Assembly (NCBI RefSeq): GCF_003952525.1
Contig: NZ_CP034451.1
Location: 1,240,001 to 1,304,000 of the forward strand
Source of the DNA: Mesorhizobium sp. M3A.F.Ca.ET.080.04.2.1
GTDB lineage: Bacteria > Pseudomonadota > Alphaproteobacteria > Rhizobiales > Rhizobiaceae
DNA length: 64,000 nucleotides
Reading direction: 5' to 3'
Shown one piece after another: positions 7,866-15,770 of the stretch. The position numbers and the translations under genes are program-made. Numbering within the stretch: position 1 is the stretch's first letter; each line of letters opens with the position of its first letter. Under the pieces are notes generated by a model. The model was not told the DNA's origin and searched no databases. It saw only the letters and a list, made by a program, of their open reading frames with translations.

Positions 7866-8171
7866 CGCCCCCACTGAGGCGAAGGTCTATGCCGATCGTA
7901 CGGGCCAGCACGACGGTGCCAGCGGTTTATAGCGACTTCGAAAGGCGCTCAGCCTCGACCCCACAACGTCCATGGCTACTTTGGCAGAGGGGAGATCCGA
8001 ACTACCACAGCGGATTATGATGGAGCCATTGCGGATCTCAGCAAGGCCATCAAGCTCGATCCCAGGTTTGCCGGTCTCTACAGAGCGCGAAGCGAGGCCC
8101 GGGAGGCCAAGGGCACCCACAAGCGCGCCGCGGCCGACCGCAAGAAGGCGCTGAGTCTCGGGGCGAGGTAG
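7866..8171 (+). pseudogene. tetratricopeptide-repeat protein remnant
   Basis: After the repressor, fragments of TPR coding remain in broken frames: AKVYADRTGQHDGA, then KALSLDPTT, then a clean TPR from about 8015 (DYDGAIADLSKAIKLDPRF, ending AAADRKKALSLGAR and TAG). Stops and frame changes separate the pieces and no start is visible. It is most likely the decayed C-terminal part of a TPR gene whose 5' end was lost when the prophage-like block arrived. Confidence 0.6.
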
Positions 8172-8395
8172 GTTCGTCGGCAGCGTTGGGCAACCGCGGC
8201 TGCGCTTGGGGCCGGCCTTCGAAACGGGAACCTCAAAGGGCCGGCGGCGAACCGCGGCCTGCTGGATGGCGCCGCAACAGTTCCATAGTTTTAACGAAGA
8301 ACAAAAAAAGAACTTCGAGGACTTGTACTTGGCTGCGAAATCCCCTTAGATAACGGACGCGTGAGGTTGGGGTCCCGTTATCGGGAGGGGGGTTC
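8172..8395. other. non-coding gap before DUF2167 gene
   Basis: No gene or repeat recognised. The last 100 bases are A-rich and end with GGGAGGGGGGTTC, a strong ribosome-binding site for the next gene. Confidence 0.5.
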
Positions 8396-9268
8396 ATGAA
8401 CAAATCAGTCAGGGAAAATTTGATTTTTATTCTGGTGGCGCATGCCTGCTTCCTTGCGGAGCCGGCCATCGTGCATGCCAACGACACCGACTATCATCCG
8501 CAAAATTTTACCCAGCCTCTGAGCGCCGCCAGAGGCACAATCACTCCGGCTGGCGGCGGCGCCATCTACCTCAAGCCGGAGGACCGCTGCAATCTGGTGG
8601 TGAAGGAGTTCGGCTGGGACCGGGCGGAGTGCGGCACGATCGACCAGCTGATCTTCGGCTTCACGCCGGAGATCGACAACTTGACCGTCGAAAAACCGGT
8701 CTCTGACGGCTATGTGAGCCTGGCTGACTGGGACGGCGCCGACCGCAACGACGAGATCAGCTCGATCGAGGAGAGCTTCAAGGCTTCGGTGAAGGCGCAG
8801 TCGGAGCGGGTCGGCCAGGACATCCGCTTCGAGGGCTGGCTCGTCTATCCGCAGATCGACAGGGCTCGGAACATTCTCTACTACGCCAATGTCCTCAACT
8901 GGGCCCGCGACAGGACGATCAACATCTCGGTCTCGATTTTCGACCGGCAGGGCTATATCCCGATGAAGATCGTGCCGGTGGACGGCAACATCGCGGCCGG
9001 ATCCGTGCAGAAGATCGTCGAGGCGTCGACCACCGCCTACAAGCCGCGGCTCGGCACCTCCTACACCGAATTTGCCAGCGGCGACAAAGTCGCCGGTTAT
9101 GGCGCGCTGGGCGTTCTGGCGACGATGCTCGGCGTCAAATACGGCAAGGCCGCCGGCGCCGGCCTCATCGCCCTGCTGCTAGTGGTGCTGAAGAAGGGCG
9201 CCTTCGTCCTGCTCCTGCCGCTGGTCTGGCTGAGGCGGCTGTTCAGCCGCAACAAGGCGGGCAGCTGA
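8396..9268 (+). CDS. DUF2167-family membrane protein
   Basis: A 290-residue protein with an N-terminal signal (about 1-28, ending VHAND), a long soluble region, and the C-terminal signature of DUF2167 proteins: a conserved FASGDKVAGYGALGVLATMLG stretch followed by two hydrophobic helices (LIALLLVVLKKGAFVLLLPLVWLRRLF). The charged KK between the helices is also typical. The protein is predicted to be anchored in the inner membrane with a periplasmic head. DUF2167 has no established function. It sits alone, preceded by a strong ribosome-binding site, between the prophage repressor and the operator-controlled gene at 9585. Confidence 0.85.
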   Translation: MNKSVRENLIFILVAHACFLAEPAIVHANDTDYHPQNFTQPLSAARGTITPAGGGAIYLKPEDRCNLVVKEFGWDRAECGTIDQLIFGFTPEIDNLTVEKPVSDGYVSLADWDGADRNDEISSIEESFKASVKAQSERVGQDIRFEGWLVYPQIDRARNILYYANVLNWARDRTINISVSIFDRQGYIPMKIVPVDGNIAAGSVQKIVEASTTAYKPRLGTSYTEFASGDKVAGYGALGVLATMLGVKYGKAAGAGLIALLLVVLKKGAFVLLLPLVWLRRLFSRNKAGS

Positions 9269-9512
9269 TCCGGATTTTTGCCGACGGGCTGAGAGGTGGC
9301 GTTCCTACGCGGCCCAGCCCTTCGCTGGCGCTCCGGACGTTCGTCATTTGCGTCCGCCTCGCTGACAAGTCCTCCACAGATGCGGAGATTGGCTGTCGGC
9401 GGCGCTTTCGCCAATCGGCAGCGTTGTAGGACGGCCGGCGACAGCTTCTCCGCCAAGAAGAGAATGGGGCGTAACAAGATTTCTGCAGTTTTCTTATAGC
9501 GACATCATCGTT

Positions 9513-9560
9513 CAAACTGTACGAAACTCGCTTGACCGCTATTCGTACATAAAGTACGAT
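9513..9560 (+). promoter_or_regulatory. promoter with duplicated prophage operators
   Basis: TTGACC (9532-9537), a 17-base spacer and TACGAT (9555-9560) form a good sigma70 promoter for the gene at 9585. CAAACTGTACGA (9513-9524) and ATTCGTACATAAAGTACG (9541-9558) copy the two Cro-promoter operators at 7195-7184 and 7168-7151, 28 bases apart here against 27 there. The repressor at 7223 should therefore also control this promoter. Confidence 0.8.
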
Positions 9561-9584
9561 ATTCCTCTTCTCCAGGGGACAATC

Positions 9585-9932
9585 TTGAACACCGCCAACC
9601 ATGCTGCTTTCGCCGATCTTTCCCGCCCTCTCCTTTCGCCAATGCCGCTCGCCGAGCGCGAGCGGCTGGCCAGCGCCTGGCGCATGGCCAGCCAGGACAT
9701 CGCCGACGACATCCGCTTCATCCGGCAATATCTGAAGGTGATCGCCGACAAGGATGAGCGGCTGTCGACCGGCACGCTGGTGCATGGCCGCGCCTATGTC
9801 GAGGCCTGCGCAGCCTGGCTGCCCGAGACCGTCGCGCGCTACCTTAGAAACCTCAGGCTGATCAGCGAGTGCGAACTGGCCATGACGGCTGCCGGCGTGG
9901 GGTTCGCCAAGTCAAGCGATGCGTGGGAGTGA
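9585..9932 (+). CDS. hypothetical protein under repressor control
   Basis: A 115-residue protein of unknown family. It starts at a TTG behind AGGGGA; no ATG is in frame for 19 codons. The sequence is helical, with the core LAERERLASAWRMASQDIADDIRFIRQYLKVIADK and YVEACAAWLPETVARYLRNLR. No signal peptide or membrane segment. Its promoter carries the prophage operators, so it would be silent in a lysogen and induced with the Cro operon. Its job is not evident from sequence. Confidence 0.7.
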   Translation: MNTANHAAFADLSRPLLSPMPLAERERLASAWRMASQDIADDIRFIRQYLKVIADKDERLSTGTLVHGRAYVEACAAWLPETVARYLRNLRLISECELAMTAAGVGFAKSSDAWE

Positions 9933-9985
9933 GCAGCCGGTTCGTGAGGACAAATCGGGCCGAACGCCTGCGGGACAGCGTTCCC

Positions 9986-10122
9986 GTCTTTCCTGCCGGA
10001 CATCTCCCCACGAGGGGGAAGACAGGCAGGGTGGCCCTTCAGCACGTTGGCGATTGGCGAAAGCGGCCGGGACTCTGATCCCCCACCTGTGGGGGAGCTG
10101 TCCGGCAGGACAGAGGGGGACG
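9986..10122. repeat. family A intergenic repeat, diverged copy
   Basis: TCCTGCCGGACATCTCCCC...GGGGGAAGAC at the left and CCCCCACCTGTGGGGGAGCTGTC-CGGCAGGACAGAG at the right give a long interrupted palindrome. Confidence 0.8.
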
Positions 10123-10337
10123 CGAAGGATCGCGGCGAAGGCGGTTGCCATCCCCCGCGGAGCTTGCGGATCGTGCCGCTACAACCCTCGGGCGCGCCTC
10201 GAAAAATACATCGTTTCACCGAAAAAATGCATCGTTTCACACAATTGCCAATTGCTGGACTCGCGTCCGGCGCGGGTAGTTTAATCCGTTTCGGGTGCAG
10301 GAGGGCAAAAGTCGCCTACCAGGGAGGAATTCGGTTG

Positions 10338-10541
10338 ATGGACCATCAAATCAACATCGGCGAGCAAGCCGACGACCAGCCTTATGAAGTCACTTCATTT
10401 GCCAGAAAGCATGGCCTGACGGTTCCCGTCGCGGATGCGGTCCTGTTCGCGAAAGGTCCGTCCCGCGTTGCTTGCGATACCGCAGCGCTCGCCTTCCTCT
10501 GCGCCGTCGCCCAATACGCCAAGAAGCAGGGGGCGCGCTGA
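10338..10541 (+). CDS. small DUF3606-like protein
   Basis: A 67-residue acidic protein; the ATG follows GGGAGGAAT. QPYEVTSFARKHGLTVPVADAVL resembles the DYEVxYFAKKHGIT core of DUF3606 proteins, but the following ALAFLCAVAQYAKKQGAR end is different, so it is a distant or chimeric member. DUF3606 proteins are small, often stress-associated and of unknown function. The second IS copy begins 41 bases after the stop. Confidence 0.6.
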   Translation: MDHQINIGEQADDQPYEVTSFARKHGLTVPVADAVLFAKGPSRVACDTAALAFLCAVAQYAKKQGAR

Positions 10542-10572
10542 TTTTTTCTTCGACCGCGGCTTGAAATCTCCC

Positions 10573-10582
10573 CCCTCGAGGG
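10573..10582. repeat. 10-bp target duplication, left of IS copy 2
   Basis: CCCTCGAGGG, a perfect palindrome and the tip of a family A repeat. It recurs at 11738-11747. Confidence 0.92.
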
Positions 10583-11737
10583 CAGGGGAATCGCATATGG
10601 CTTTTTGGGACTTGAAGTTGGCCTGAGAAGGGATTCTTTGGGCAGGCAGTCGAACGAAGGAGAGACTGCCATTTCCAGCCTTGAGAGCTATTTTGGCGCG
10701 CTGCCCGATCCGCGCGCCGGCAATGCCACGCATCGGCTTGGCGATTTGATCGTGATGATGATCGCGGCGAGCCTGTGCGGGGCGAGCAATGCGACGGAGT
10801 TCTCGTTGTTCGCGCAAGAGCGCAAGCAGGCGCTGTCGCGGTTGATCGAATATGAGGTGGCGCCCAGCCACGACACCTTCTCGCGGCTGTTGCGGCTGCT
10901 GGATCCAGAGGCGTTCGGCCGTGCTTTCGCCGCCTTTGCCGCGGGCTTCGCGCGTGCCTGCGAGGAGGTGGTCTCGCTCGACGGCAAGGCGCTGCGGCGA
11001 GCCTATGAGAAGGGCCTTGCGGCCAGTCCGCCGCTGACGGTGTCAGCCTTCGCCGCCGAGACGCGGCTGTGTCTGGCGGCGGTATCGCCCGGCGCCGGAG
11101 AGAACGAGGTCGAGGCAGCCCTCAGGGTCGTCGAACTCATTGATCTTACTGGCAGAATGGTCACCGCCGATGCGCTCCACTGTCACACGCGCATGGCAAA
11201 GGCCATCACCGAACGCGGCGGCGACTACCTGCTCGCGCTTAAAGGAAACCGCCGGCACTGGGTTGCTCACGCCAAGCAACAACTGACCGAGATCACCCCC
11301 GCTGTCGCGGAGCGGACTGAAACCAGCCATGGCCGCAGCGAATGGCGGCAGGCCGAGGTCGTGGCGGCGGCCGAACCGCTGATGCCCGGTCACAAAGCCT
11401 TCATCCGCATCACCAGCCGGCGCGACCAGACCAAGCCGCTGACGCGCCTGTTCATGGCTTCCACATTGCTATCACCGCAACAGGCGCTCGAACTCACAAG
11501 AGCCCATTGGCAGATCGAGAATGGGCTGCATTGGATGCTCGACGTCCATCTGGACGAGGATCAATCCCGCGCCCGCAAGGACAATGCTCCCGCCAACACC
11601 GCGCTCCTCAACCGCATCGCCAGAAACATCCTTCAGGGCGCCGATGTCGACAAAGTCCCCATTAGCCACCGCATCAAGAAATGCGCCTGGAATGACGACT
11701 ACCTCATCCAGGCGCTTACTCATATGCGATAGCCCTG
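10583..11737 (+). mobile_element. ISAs1-family insertion sequence, copy 2
   Basis: A 1155-bp element with the same ends as copy 1 (CAGGGGAATCGCATATG and, inverted, CAGGGCTATCGCATATG) but in the opposite orientation. It lies inside the CTCGAG centre of a family A repeat and has duplicated 10 bp (CCCTCGAGGG). With copy 1 it forms a pair of inverted repeats 7.8 kb apart that could invert the prophage-like block. Confidence 0.96.
10671..11732 (+). CDS. ISAs1-family transposase, copy 2
   Basis: Identical in deduced sequence to the transposase of copy 1. The start is probably the ATT at 10671, placed 8 bases after AAGGAG; TTG codons at 10638 and 10605 are alternatives. The ATG at 10597 is out of frame and closes after nine codons. 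The DDE residues lie in VSLDGKALRR, VTADALHCH and HWQIENGLHW. The stop TAG lies within the right terminal repeat, 5 bases from the element end. Confidence 0.93.
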   Translation: MSSLESYFGALPDPRAGNATHRLGDLIVMMIAASLCGASNATEFSLFAQERKQALSRLIEYEVAPSHDTFSRLLRLLDPEAFGRAFAAFAAGFARACEEVVSLDGKALRRAYEKGLAASPPLTVSAFAAETRLCLAAVSPGAGENEVEAALRVVELIDLTGRMVTADALHCHTRMAKAITERGGDYLLALKGNRRHWVAHAKQQLTEITPAVAERTETSHGRSEWRQAEVVAAAEPLMPGHKAFIRITSRRDQTKPLTRLFMASTLLSPQQALELTRAHWQIENGLHWMLDVHLDEDQSRARKDNAPANTALLNRIARNILQGADVDKVPISHRIKKCAWNDDYLIQALTHMR

Positions 11738-11886
11738 CCCTCGAGGGGGAGATGGCCGACAGGCCAGAGGGGGGTCGGTCCGACTGGGCTCGGCCTGCTT
11801 CTTGGCAAATGGAGGCTGGCGCCCCACGCGGGGCGACCCCCTCTGTCGCCTTCGGCGACATCTCCCCCCTCAAGGGAGGAGATGAG
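11738..11886. repeat. family A repeat, right part after IS insertion (starts with target duplication)
   Basis: It begins with the second CCCTCGAGGG (11738-11747) and continues as GGAGATGGCC...CAGAGGGGG, the internal GCGGGGCGACCCCCTC block and the closing CGACATCTCCCCCCTCAAGG arm. Its left tip is at 10564-10582, across the IS. Confidence 0.88.
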
Positions 11887-11941
11887 GCGCTCCACGCCAG
11901 GATCATCGGATAACGGCAGCGGCCTGACGACCGCCGCAGAA

Positions 11942-12223
11942 TCAGCTCTTGGCCTTCGGCTTGGCTGGCGCCTTTGCTGATTTGGGGGCTGCCTTGGGAG
12001 CTGGCTTGGGCTTGGCGGTCTTGGCAACAGCAGCCTTGGGGACGGCAGCAGCCTTGGAGGCGGCAGCCTTCTTGGGCGCGGCCTTGGACTTCGGCTGCTT
12101 CTCGCCGTCGATCTCCGCCGTCGCCTGGTCCCAGTGCTCCATATGCGAGCCTTCCGGCCGCCCCGCCTGTTCCCAGATCTCGTGCGCCCGCCGGCGAATG
12201 CGTTCCTGCCTGTCGTCCGTCAC
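11942..12223 (-). CDS. DUF2934 protein with Lys/Ala/Pro-rich tail
   Basis: A 93-residue protein starting at a GTG behind GGAGG. Residues 6-40 match DUF2934 (IRRRAHEIWEQAGRPEGSHMEHWDQA). The rest is a histone-H1-like tail of Lys, Ala and Pro (repeats of KAAPK/KAAVAK). Such tails usually bind DNA or remain disordered; DUF2934 itself has no known activity. Cytoplasmic by appearance. It is one of a series of small stand-alone genes in this part of the window. Confidence 0.85.
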   Translation of the reverse strand: MTDDRQERIRRRAHEIWEQAGRPEGSHMEHWDQATAEIDGEKQPKSKAAPKKAAASKAAAVPKAAVAKTAKPKPAPKAAPKSAKAPAKPKAKS

Positions 12224-12327
12224 TGTCGCCTCCGTGGTTGGGACCGGTTCGGAGGGAAGCTTAGCCGAATTTTACGGCGCCGTCTTGCACATCGGGGCGG
12301 CGGCGCTGGAGTTCGTGCGCGAATTCT

Positions 12328-12537
12328 TCAGCGGTCGTTGGAAACGACGGCGACGCCAAGATGCGCTGCCTTTTTCGTGATCAACGCGGCCAAATCCGCG
12401 TCGGAACGCTCGGTGCCGGTGCGCTGGCGCAGGAGGGCGATCGCGTCCTTCATCGACAGCAGTCCGGTGCGGTGTTCAGCCAGAAGCTGGTCCACGTTCT
12501 TGGCAATGTCAGGCGATTCGACATGTGGATGATGCAT
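12328..12537 (-). CDS. hypothetical protein, 69 aa
   Basis: A small helical protein; the ATG follows GGGAGGAGC. It begins MHHPHVESPDIAKNVDQLLAEHRTG and ends KKAAHLGVAVVSNDR. No family recognised and no signal peptide or membrane segment. The good ribosome-binding site and clean codon pattern support it as real. Confidence 0.65.
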   Translation of the reverse strand: MHHPHVESPDIAKNVDQLLAEHRTGLLSMKDAIALLRQRTGTERSDADLAALITKKAAHLGVAVVSNDR

Positions 12538-12614
12538 GCCAATGCTCCTCCCAAAGCCAACACCCTCCCGCCATCGCTGGACGGCGGGAGGGCATGTTGG
12601 TCATGGCGCAGTCG

Positions 12615-12914
12615 TCACTGGATGACCTGGACGACCCTGCGCGTACCCGGATCGATCAACACGGTGTGATCGTTCACGACAGCGTATCTGTACTGAACGT
12701 CCGGCACCGTCTGCAGCTCAACCGTATCCGGCACGGTCGAGCCTACACCAAGCTCGAGGCCAAGGATATTGACCGAGGCGATCGGATGCTTGTGAACATA
12801 TTCCTTGACGACGGTCTGCTGCTCGGGGGTGATGATCACCTCGTCCGCAGCCGCTAGGCCGAGGCCGGCCATCAGGGCAACGCCGGTGACGGCAGGAATG
12901 AGAAAGCGTTTCAT
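12615..12914 (-). CDS. DUF1236 exported protein
   Basis: A 99-residue protein with a signal peptide (about 1-23, ending GLAAA) and one DUF1236 domain: ITPEQQTVVKEYVHKHPIAS, then LELGVGSTVPDTVELQTVPDVQYRYAVVNDHTVLIDPGTRRVVQVI. The ATG follows AGGAGA. DUF1236 proteins are exported proteins of Rhizobiales with no established function; the fold resembles small beta-rich periplasmic modules. Two paralogues lie at 14207 and 14728, so this is a small family cluster. Confidence 0.88.
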   Translation of the reverse strand: MKRFLIPAVTGVALMAGLGLAAADEVIITPEQQTVVKEYVHKHPIASVNILGLELGVGSTVPDTVELQTVPDVQYRYAVVNDHTVLIDPGTRRVVQVIQ

Positions 12915-13117
12915 CGTAAGTCTCCTGTTGGTTAAGCGAGCTTCGCCCCTGCCTCCGCCGGCAGCGGAAACATCGACAGGTCAAACTTGCGAGCTCGATG
13001 GGCAAACGTCGGCGCCCGGCTCTTGTTCCGCCGGCGATGCCCGATTGCTGGCTGCAGAGGCGTGATCTGGCTGCCGGCGTGGCCGGCGGAACCCTTTCAA
13101 CCGCTCCGCATTGAGCA

Positions 13118-13205
13118 GCTTGAGAGCGTGTCGCCCAAAACTGCGCGGCGGTTCAGGGACATGCGCGAAAACAAACACTTAAAGCGCGTCGCTGACGCGC
13201 AGGAG
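13118..13205. repeat. family B palindromic repeat (reverse copy)
   Basis: Contains GAGCGTGTCGCCCAAAACTGC, the central GCGGTT, GACATGCGCG and AAAGCGCGTCGCTGACGCGC. It is a diverged reverse copy of the GCATGTCGTT...GCGACATGC element found at 15645 and elsewhere. Confidence 0.65.
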
Positions 13206-13223
13206 TGCCTAAAAGGTGCAGCC

Positions 13224-13559
13224 ATGAATGAACTCGTCAAAAGCGACGTTGCGCTGCGGGCCCCGGTGGCGATCGCCGTCGGGGCCGGGTTCAAGCGCGA
13301 GATCACATCGCTGGCGCAGATGCAGAACTTCCTCAAGGAATGGCCGCCCGCGGCACGCGGCAGCAGCCACAGGATCGCGCTCTGCGCCTGCGAGGCCGCG
13401 CGCACCGGCGAGGTGGAACTCAGCGCGGCAAGGCGCGCCTTCATCCGCTTCGCCGAGCAGGCCGGAATCGTGTGGACCGGCATCGACCCGGTCACGGCGC
13501 TGCGCGAAGCCAAGATCAGGCGCATGAAAGCAAGGCGCGACCACCAGCCGCGGCTCTGA
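13224..13559 (+). CDS. DUF982 protein
   Basis: A 111-residue protein with the complete DUF982 pattern: an N-terminal strand region (APVAIAVGAGFKREITSLAQMQNFLKEWP) and a C-terminal helical part (IALCACEAARTGEVELSAARRAFIRFAEQAGI). DUF982 proteins are small, multi-copy in Mesorhizobium and Rhizobium, and of unknown function. The start is the ATG that gives the usual family length; AGGTGCAGCC precedes it. Two relatives are at 17773 and 18088. Confidence 0.85.
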   Translation: MNELVKSDVALRAPVAIAVGAGFKREITSLAQMQNFLKEWPPAARGSSHRIALCACEAARTGEVELSAARRAFIRFAEQAGIVWTGIDPVTALREAKIRRMKARRDHQPRL

Positions 13560-13759
13560 GGGTTCGGGCGAACCCTCGGCGGAACGTTAGCGGCGGGGCG
13601 GCCTCTTCGCGGCCGCGCAAAAGCCCGAGAAAGAAGCTGGCCCTCCTGTGCCGGCCCGCGGCCTTTTCCATACAAGCCTGGCGGAAGCGCAATGCGGCGC
13701 TTGCCGCCGAAACCAATCGGGCGGCCTGGACAGATCCGCTTGACGAGGATGGTCCGCTG

Positions 13760-13981
13760 TCAGTTCGGCGTCGGTTCGCTGAACGACTCGGTGACAAAGG
13801 ATGCGGCGATCAGATCGTCCGCATCGATGCGTAGGGAGCCGTCGCCGCCCCCCATTATGGCCGCGACCTTCTGGAAGGCCTTCATCTCATGTTCGGTGAT
13901 CCGGGCGTCCCGCATCCTGGCTCTCAAATCGGCGACTCGTATCCCAAGCGACTGGGATGTTCCGACTTCTCGTTTCGACAT
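13760..13981 (-). CDS. hypothetical protein, 73 aa
   Basis: A small acidic helical protein beginning MSKREVGTSQSLGIRVADLRARMRDARITEHEMKAF. GGAGGAGACTG precedes the ATG by about 10 bases. No domain recognised. The C-terminal SLRIDADDLIAASFVTESF could pack as a helix. Its function cannot be inferred. Confidence 0.6.
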   Translation of the reverse strand: MSKREVGTSQSLGIRVADLRARMRDARITEHEMKAFQKVAAIMGGGDGSLRIDADDLIAASFVTESFSEPTPN

Positions 13982-14206
13982 TTTGGTCAGTCTCCTCCCC
14001 CAACCCGTCCTCGTTTTGCCGCCGCCCGATCCGCATCCTGCCCAAAGTTGTGTTGTATATGAGGCATCGCTTTATATAAGGGATCGCGAATACAGAGCGC
14101 CAAACTCGCTGTAGAGTGAAAGGTTCCGTTAGCTGTTGGTAACAAAGTAATACACGCTCAGGCCCGCCGCTCGGCGAGCAGCGGGCCTGGCCGGCGATCA
14201 TCTTTG

Positions 14207-14506
14207 TCAGTCGATGACCTTGACGATCTTGCGCGTGCCGGGGTCGACCACCACCGTGCGGTTGTCGACGACGACATAACGGTATTGGACGTTCGGCACT
14301 TCGTGCAGTTCGACAGTGTCGGGAAGAACGGTGCCGACATTGAGCTCGACGCCCGGGACCTTCACCGAGGCCAGCGGCTGCTTGTGCACATATTCGCGGA
14401 TCACCGTTTCCTGCTCGGGCTGGATGATGACATCCTGGGCGGCTGCCGCGCCGATGCCGGCAAGAAGCAGAAGGCCCGCGGCGGCGGTGGTGAGATGCAG
14501 TTTCAT
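14207..14506 (-). CDS. DUF1236 exported protein
   Basis: A 99-residue paralogue of the protein at 12615. It has the same length, a signal peptide (1-23, ending GAAAA), and the same QDVIIQPEQETVIREYVHKQPLAS and VELNVGTVLPDTVELHEVPNVQYRYVVVDNRTVVVDPGTRKIVKVID. The ATG follows AAGGAGA. It is divergent from the large repeat-bearing DUF1236 gene at 14728 with 220 bases between them. Probably a secreted or periplasmic beta-rich module. Confidence 0.88.
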   Translation of the reverse strand: MKLHLTTAAAGLLLLAGIGAAAAQDVIIQPEQETVIREYVHKQPLASVKVPGVELNVGTVLPDTVELHEVPNVQYRYVVVDNRTVVVDPGTRKIVKVID

Positions 14507-14727
14507 CGATCGTCTCCTTGTGGATAATCGCCTCCTGCGCTGCGCCTGCGATTTCCACAGCCGGGCGGCACTGGCCCTAACGCCAGCGGACGGGGCTTGT
14601 TCCTTGCAAATCGGAGCGCCGGTTTCACCCGGCCGCGCCAGGCGTTGCCCGCCGGACGATTTCGGAACAATGCGTTTGAAGGCGGGTTACTCCAGCGAAG
14701 GGACCGACTTTCCGAGGAGAAACTCCG

Positions 14728-15582
14728 ATGAAACACCTGCTTATCACGAGCATGATTGCACTCGGCGTCGGTTGCGGCGCCGCGATGGCGCAGACCGAAG
14801 CCGTGCAGCCGAGCGGCGACAACAATTGCGCGGCCGGCCAGGCCGACTGCCCGAAGGGCGGCAAGGCGGGCGAACAGGCCCAAGGCAAGATGAAGAAGCA
14901 GACCGAAGAGCAGGCCCAGGGCAAGCAGAAGATGAAGACCGATGAGCAGGCCCAGGGTCAGGCCGGCACCAGCACTGAGCAGAATGCCCAGGACAACACG
15001 CAGCTGAAGAAGAAGAAGCAGGCCCAGGGCCAGGCCGGCACGACGACCGAGCAGAACGCTCAGGGCACCACGAAGATGCAGACCGAGCAGAACGCCCAGG
15101 GCCAGACCGGCACCACCACTGAGCAGAATGCCCAGGACAACACGCAGCTGAAGAAGAAGCAGCAGGCGCAGGGCAAGGCCGGCACGGCGACCGAGCAGAA
15201 CGCCCAGGGTACCACCAAGATGCAGACCGAGCAGAACGCTCAAGGTCAGACCGGCACCACCACTGAGCAGAACGCTCAGGGCGAGACCAAGGTCCAGACC
15301 GATCAGGACAAGACGGCTTCGATCACCAACGTGACCGTCGAGCAGAAGACGCAGATCACGCAGATCATCCACGAGACCAAGGTCCAGCCGGTTCGCGATG
15401 TGACGTTCGACATCTCGGTCGGCGTCGAGGTGCCGCGCCACAAGATCCGTCTGCACCGCTTGCCGGCGCGTATCGTCAAGATCATTCCGGCCTACGAGAG
15501 CTACGAGTATTTCGTGCTCGCCGACGGACGCATCGTCATCGTCGATCCGAACACCTACACGATCGTGCTGATCCTGACCTGA
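14728..15582 (+). CDS. repeat-bearing DUF1236 exported protein
   Basis: A 284-residue protein: signal peptide (1-21), a Gln/Lys/Thr-rich middle (about 45-195) and a C-terminal DUF1236 domain (about 201-284, VEVPRHKIRLHRLPARIVKIIPAYESYEYFVLADGRIVIVDP). The middle contains two nearly exact 48-residue repeats (83-130 and 131-178; nucleotides 14974-15117 and 15118-15261) plus a partial third. Each is built from TEQNAQ and AQGQ/AQGK sub-repeats. Such a region should be extended and hydrophilic, perhaps a spacer that lifts the domain away from the membrane or wall. GAGGAGA lies before the ATG. A clear terminator follows. Confidence 0.88.
   Translation: MKHLLITSMIALGVGCGAAMAQTEAVQPSGDNNCAAGQADCPKGGKAGEQAQGKMKKQTEEQAQGKQKMKTDEQAQGQAGTSTEQNAQDNTQLKKKKQAQGQAGTTTEQNAQGTTKMQTEQNAQGQTGTTTEQNAQDNTQLKKKQQAQGKAGTATEQNAQGTTKMQTEQNAQGQTGTTTEQNAQGETKVQTDQDKTASITNVTVEQKTQITQIIHETKVQPVRDVTFDISVGVEVPRHKIRLHRLPARIVKIIPAYESYEYFVLADGRIVIVDPNTYTIVLILT
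14974..15295 (+). repeat. in-frame tandem repeat of 144 bp
   Basis: Two complete 144-bp units (48 codons each) and a partial third unit inside the DUF1236 gene. They differ at only a few codons, so copy number could change by slippage or recombination without breaking the frame. Confidence 0.85.
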
Positions 15583-15601
15583 TAGGCGAGACCAGCCCCA
15601 A

Positions 15602-15636
15602 GGCCCGCCGCGCCCCCGGCATGGCGGGCCTTTTTT
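15602..15636 (+). terminator. rho-independent terminator of the DUF1236 gene
   Basis: An 8-bp stem GGCCCGCC/GGCGGGCC (15602-15609 with 15623-15630) is followed by TTTTTT, 20 bases after the stop codon. Confidence 0.92.
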
Positions 15637-15644
15637 CGTGAAAC

Positions 15645-15770
15645 CGGAAGCTAAAGCGCGGCGTGCTGAAACGGATCCAGGCGACGCGCTATAGGTCTAT
15701 CTTTTTATGCATGTCGTTCTCGCAAAACCGCTGCACAGTTTTGCGCGACATGCAGTAACCTTCCACTATC
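15645..15770. repeat. family B palindromic repeat
   Basis: Carries AAAGCGCGGCGTGCTGAAACGGATCCAGGCGACGCGCT-type sequence followed by GCATGTCG, AAAACCGCTGCACAGTTTT and CGACATGC. The outer arms pair, as do the AAAAC/GTTTT inner arms. Confidence 0.8.

Noticed and set aside
2967..9932. A complete, inducible prophage
   Set aside because: No integrase, capsid, terminase, portal, tail or lysis genes are present; only an immunity and replication remnant remains.
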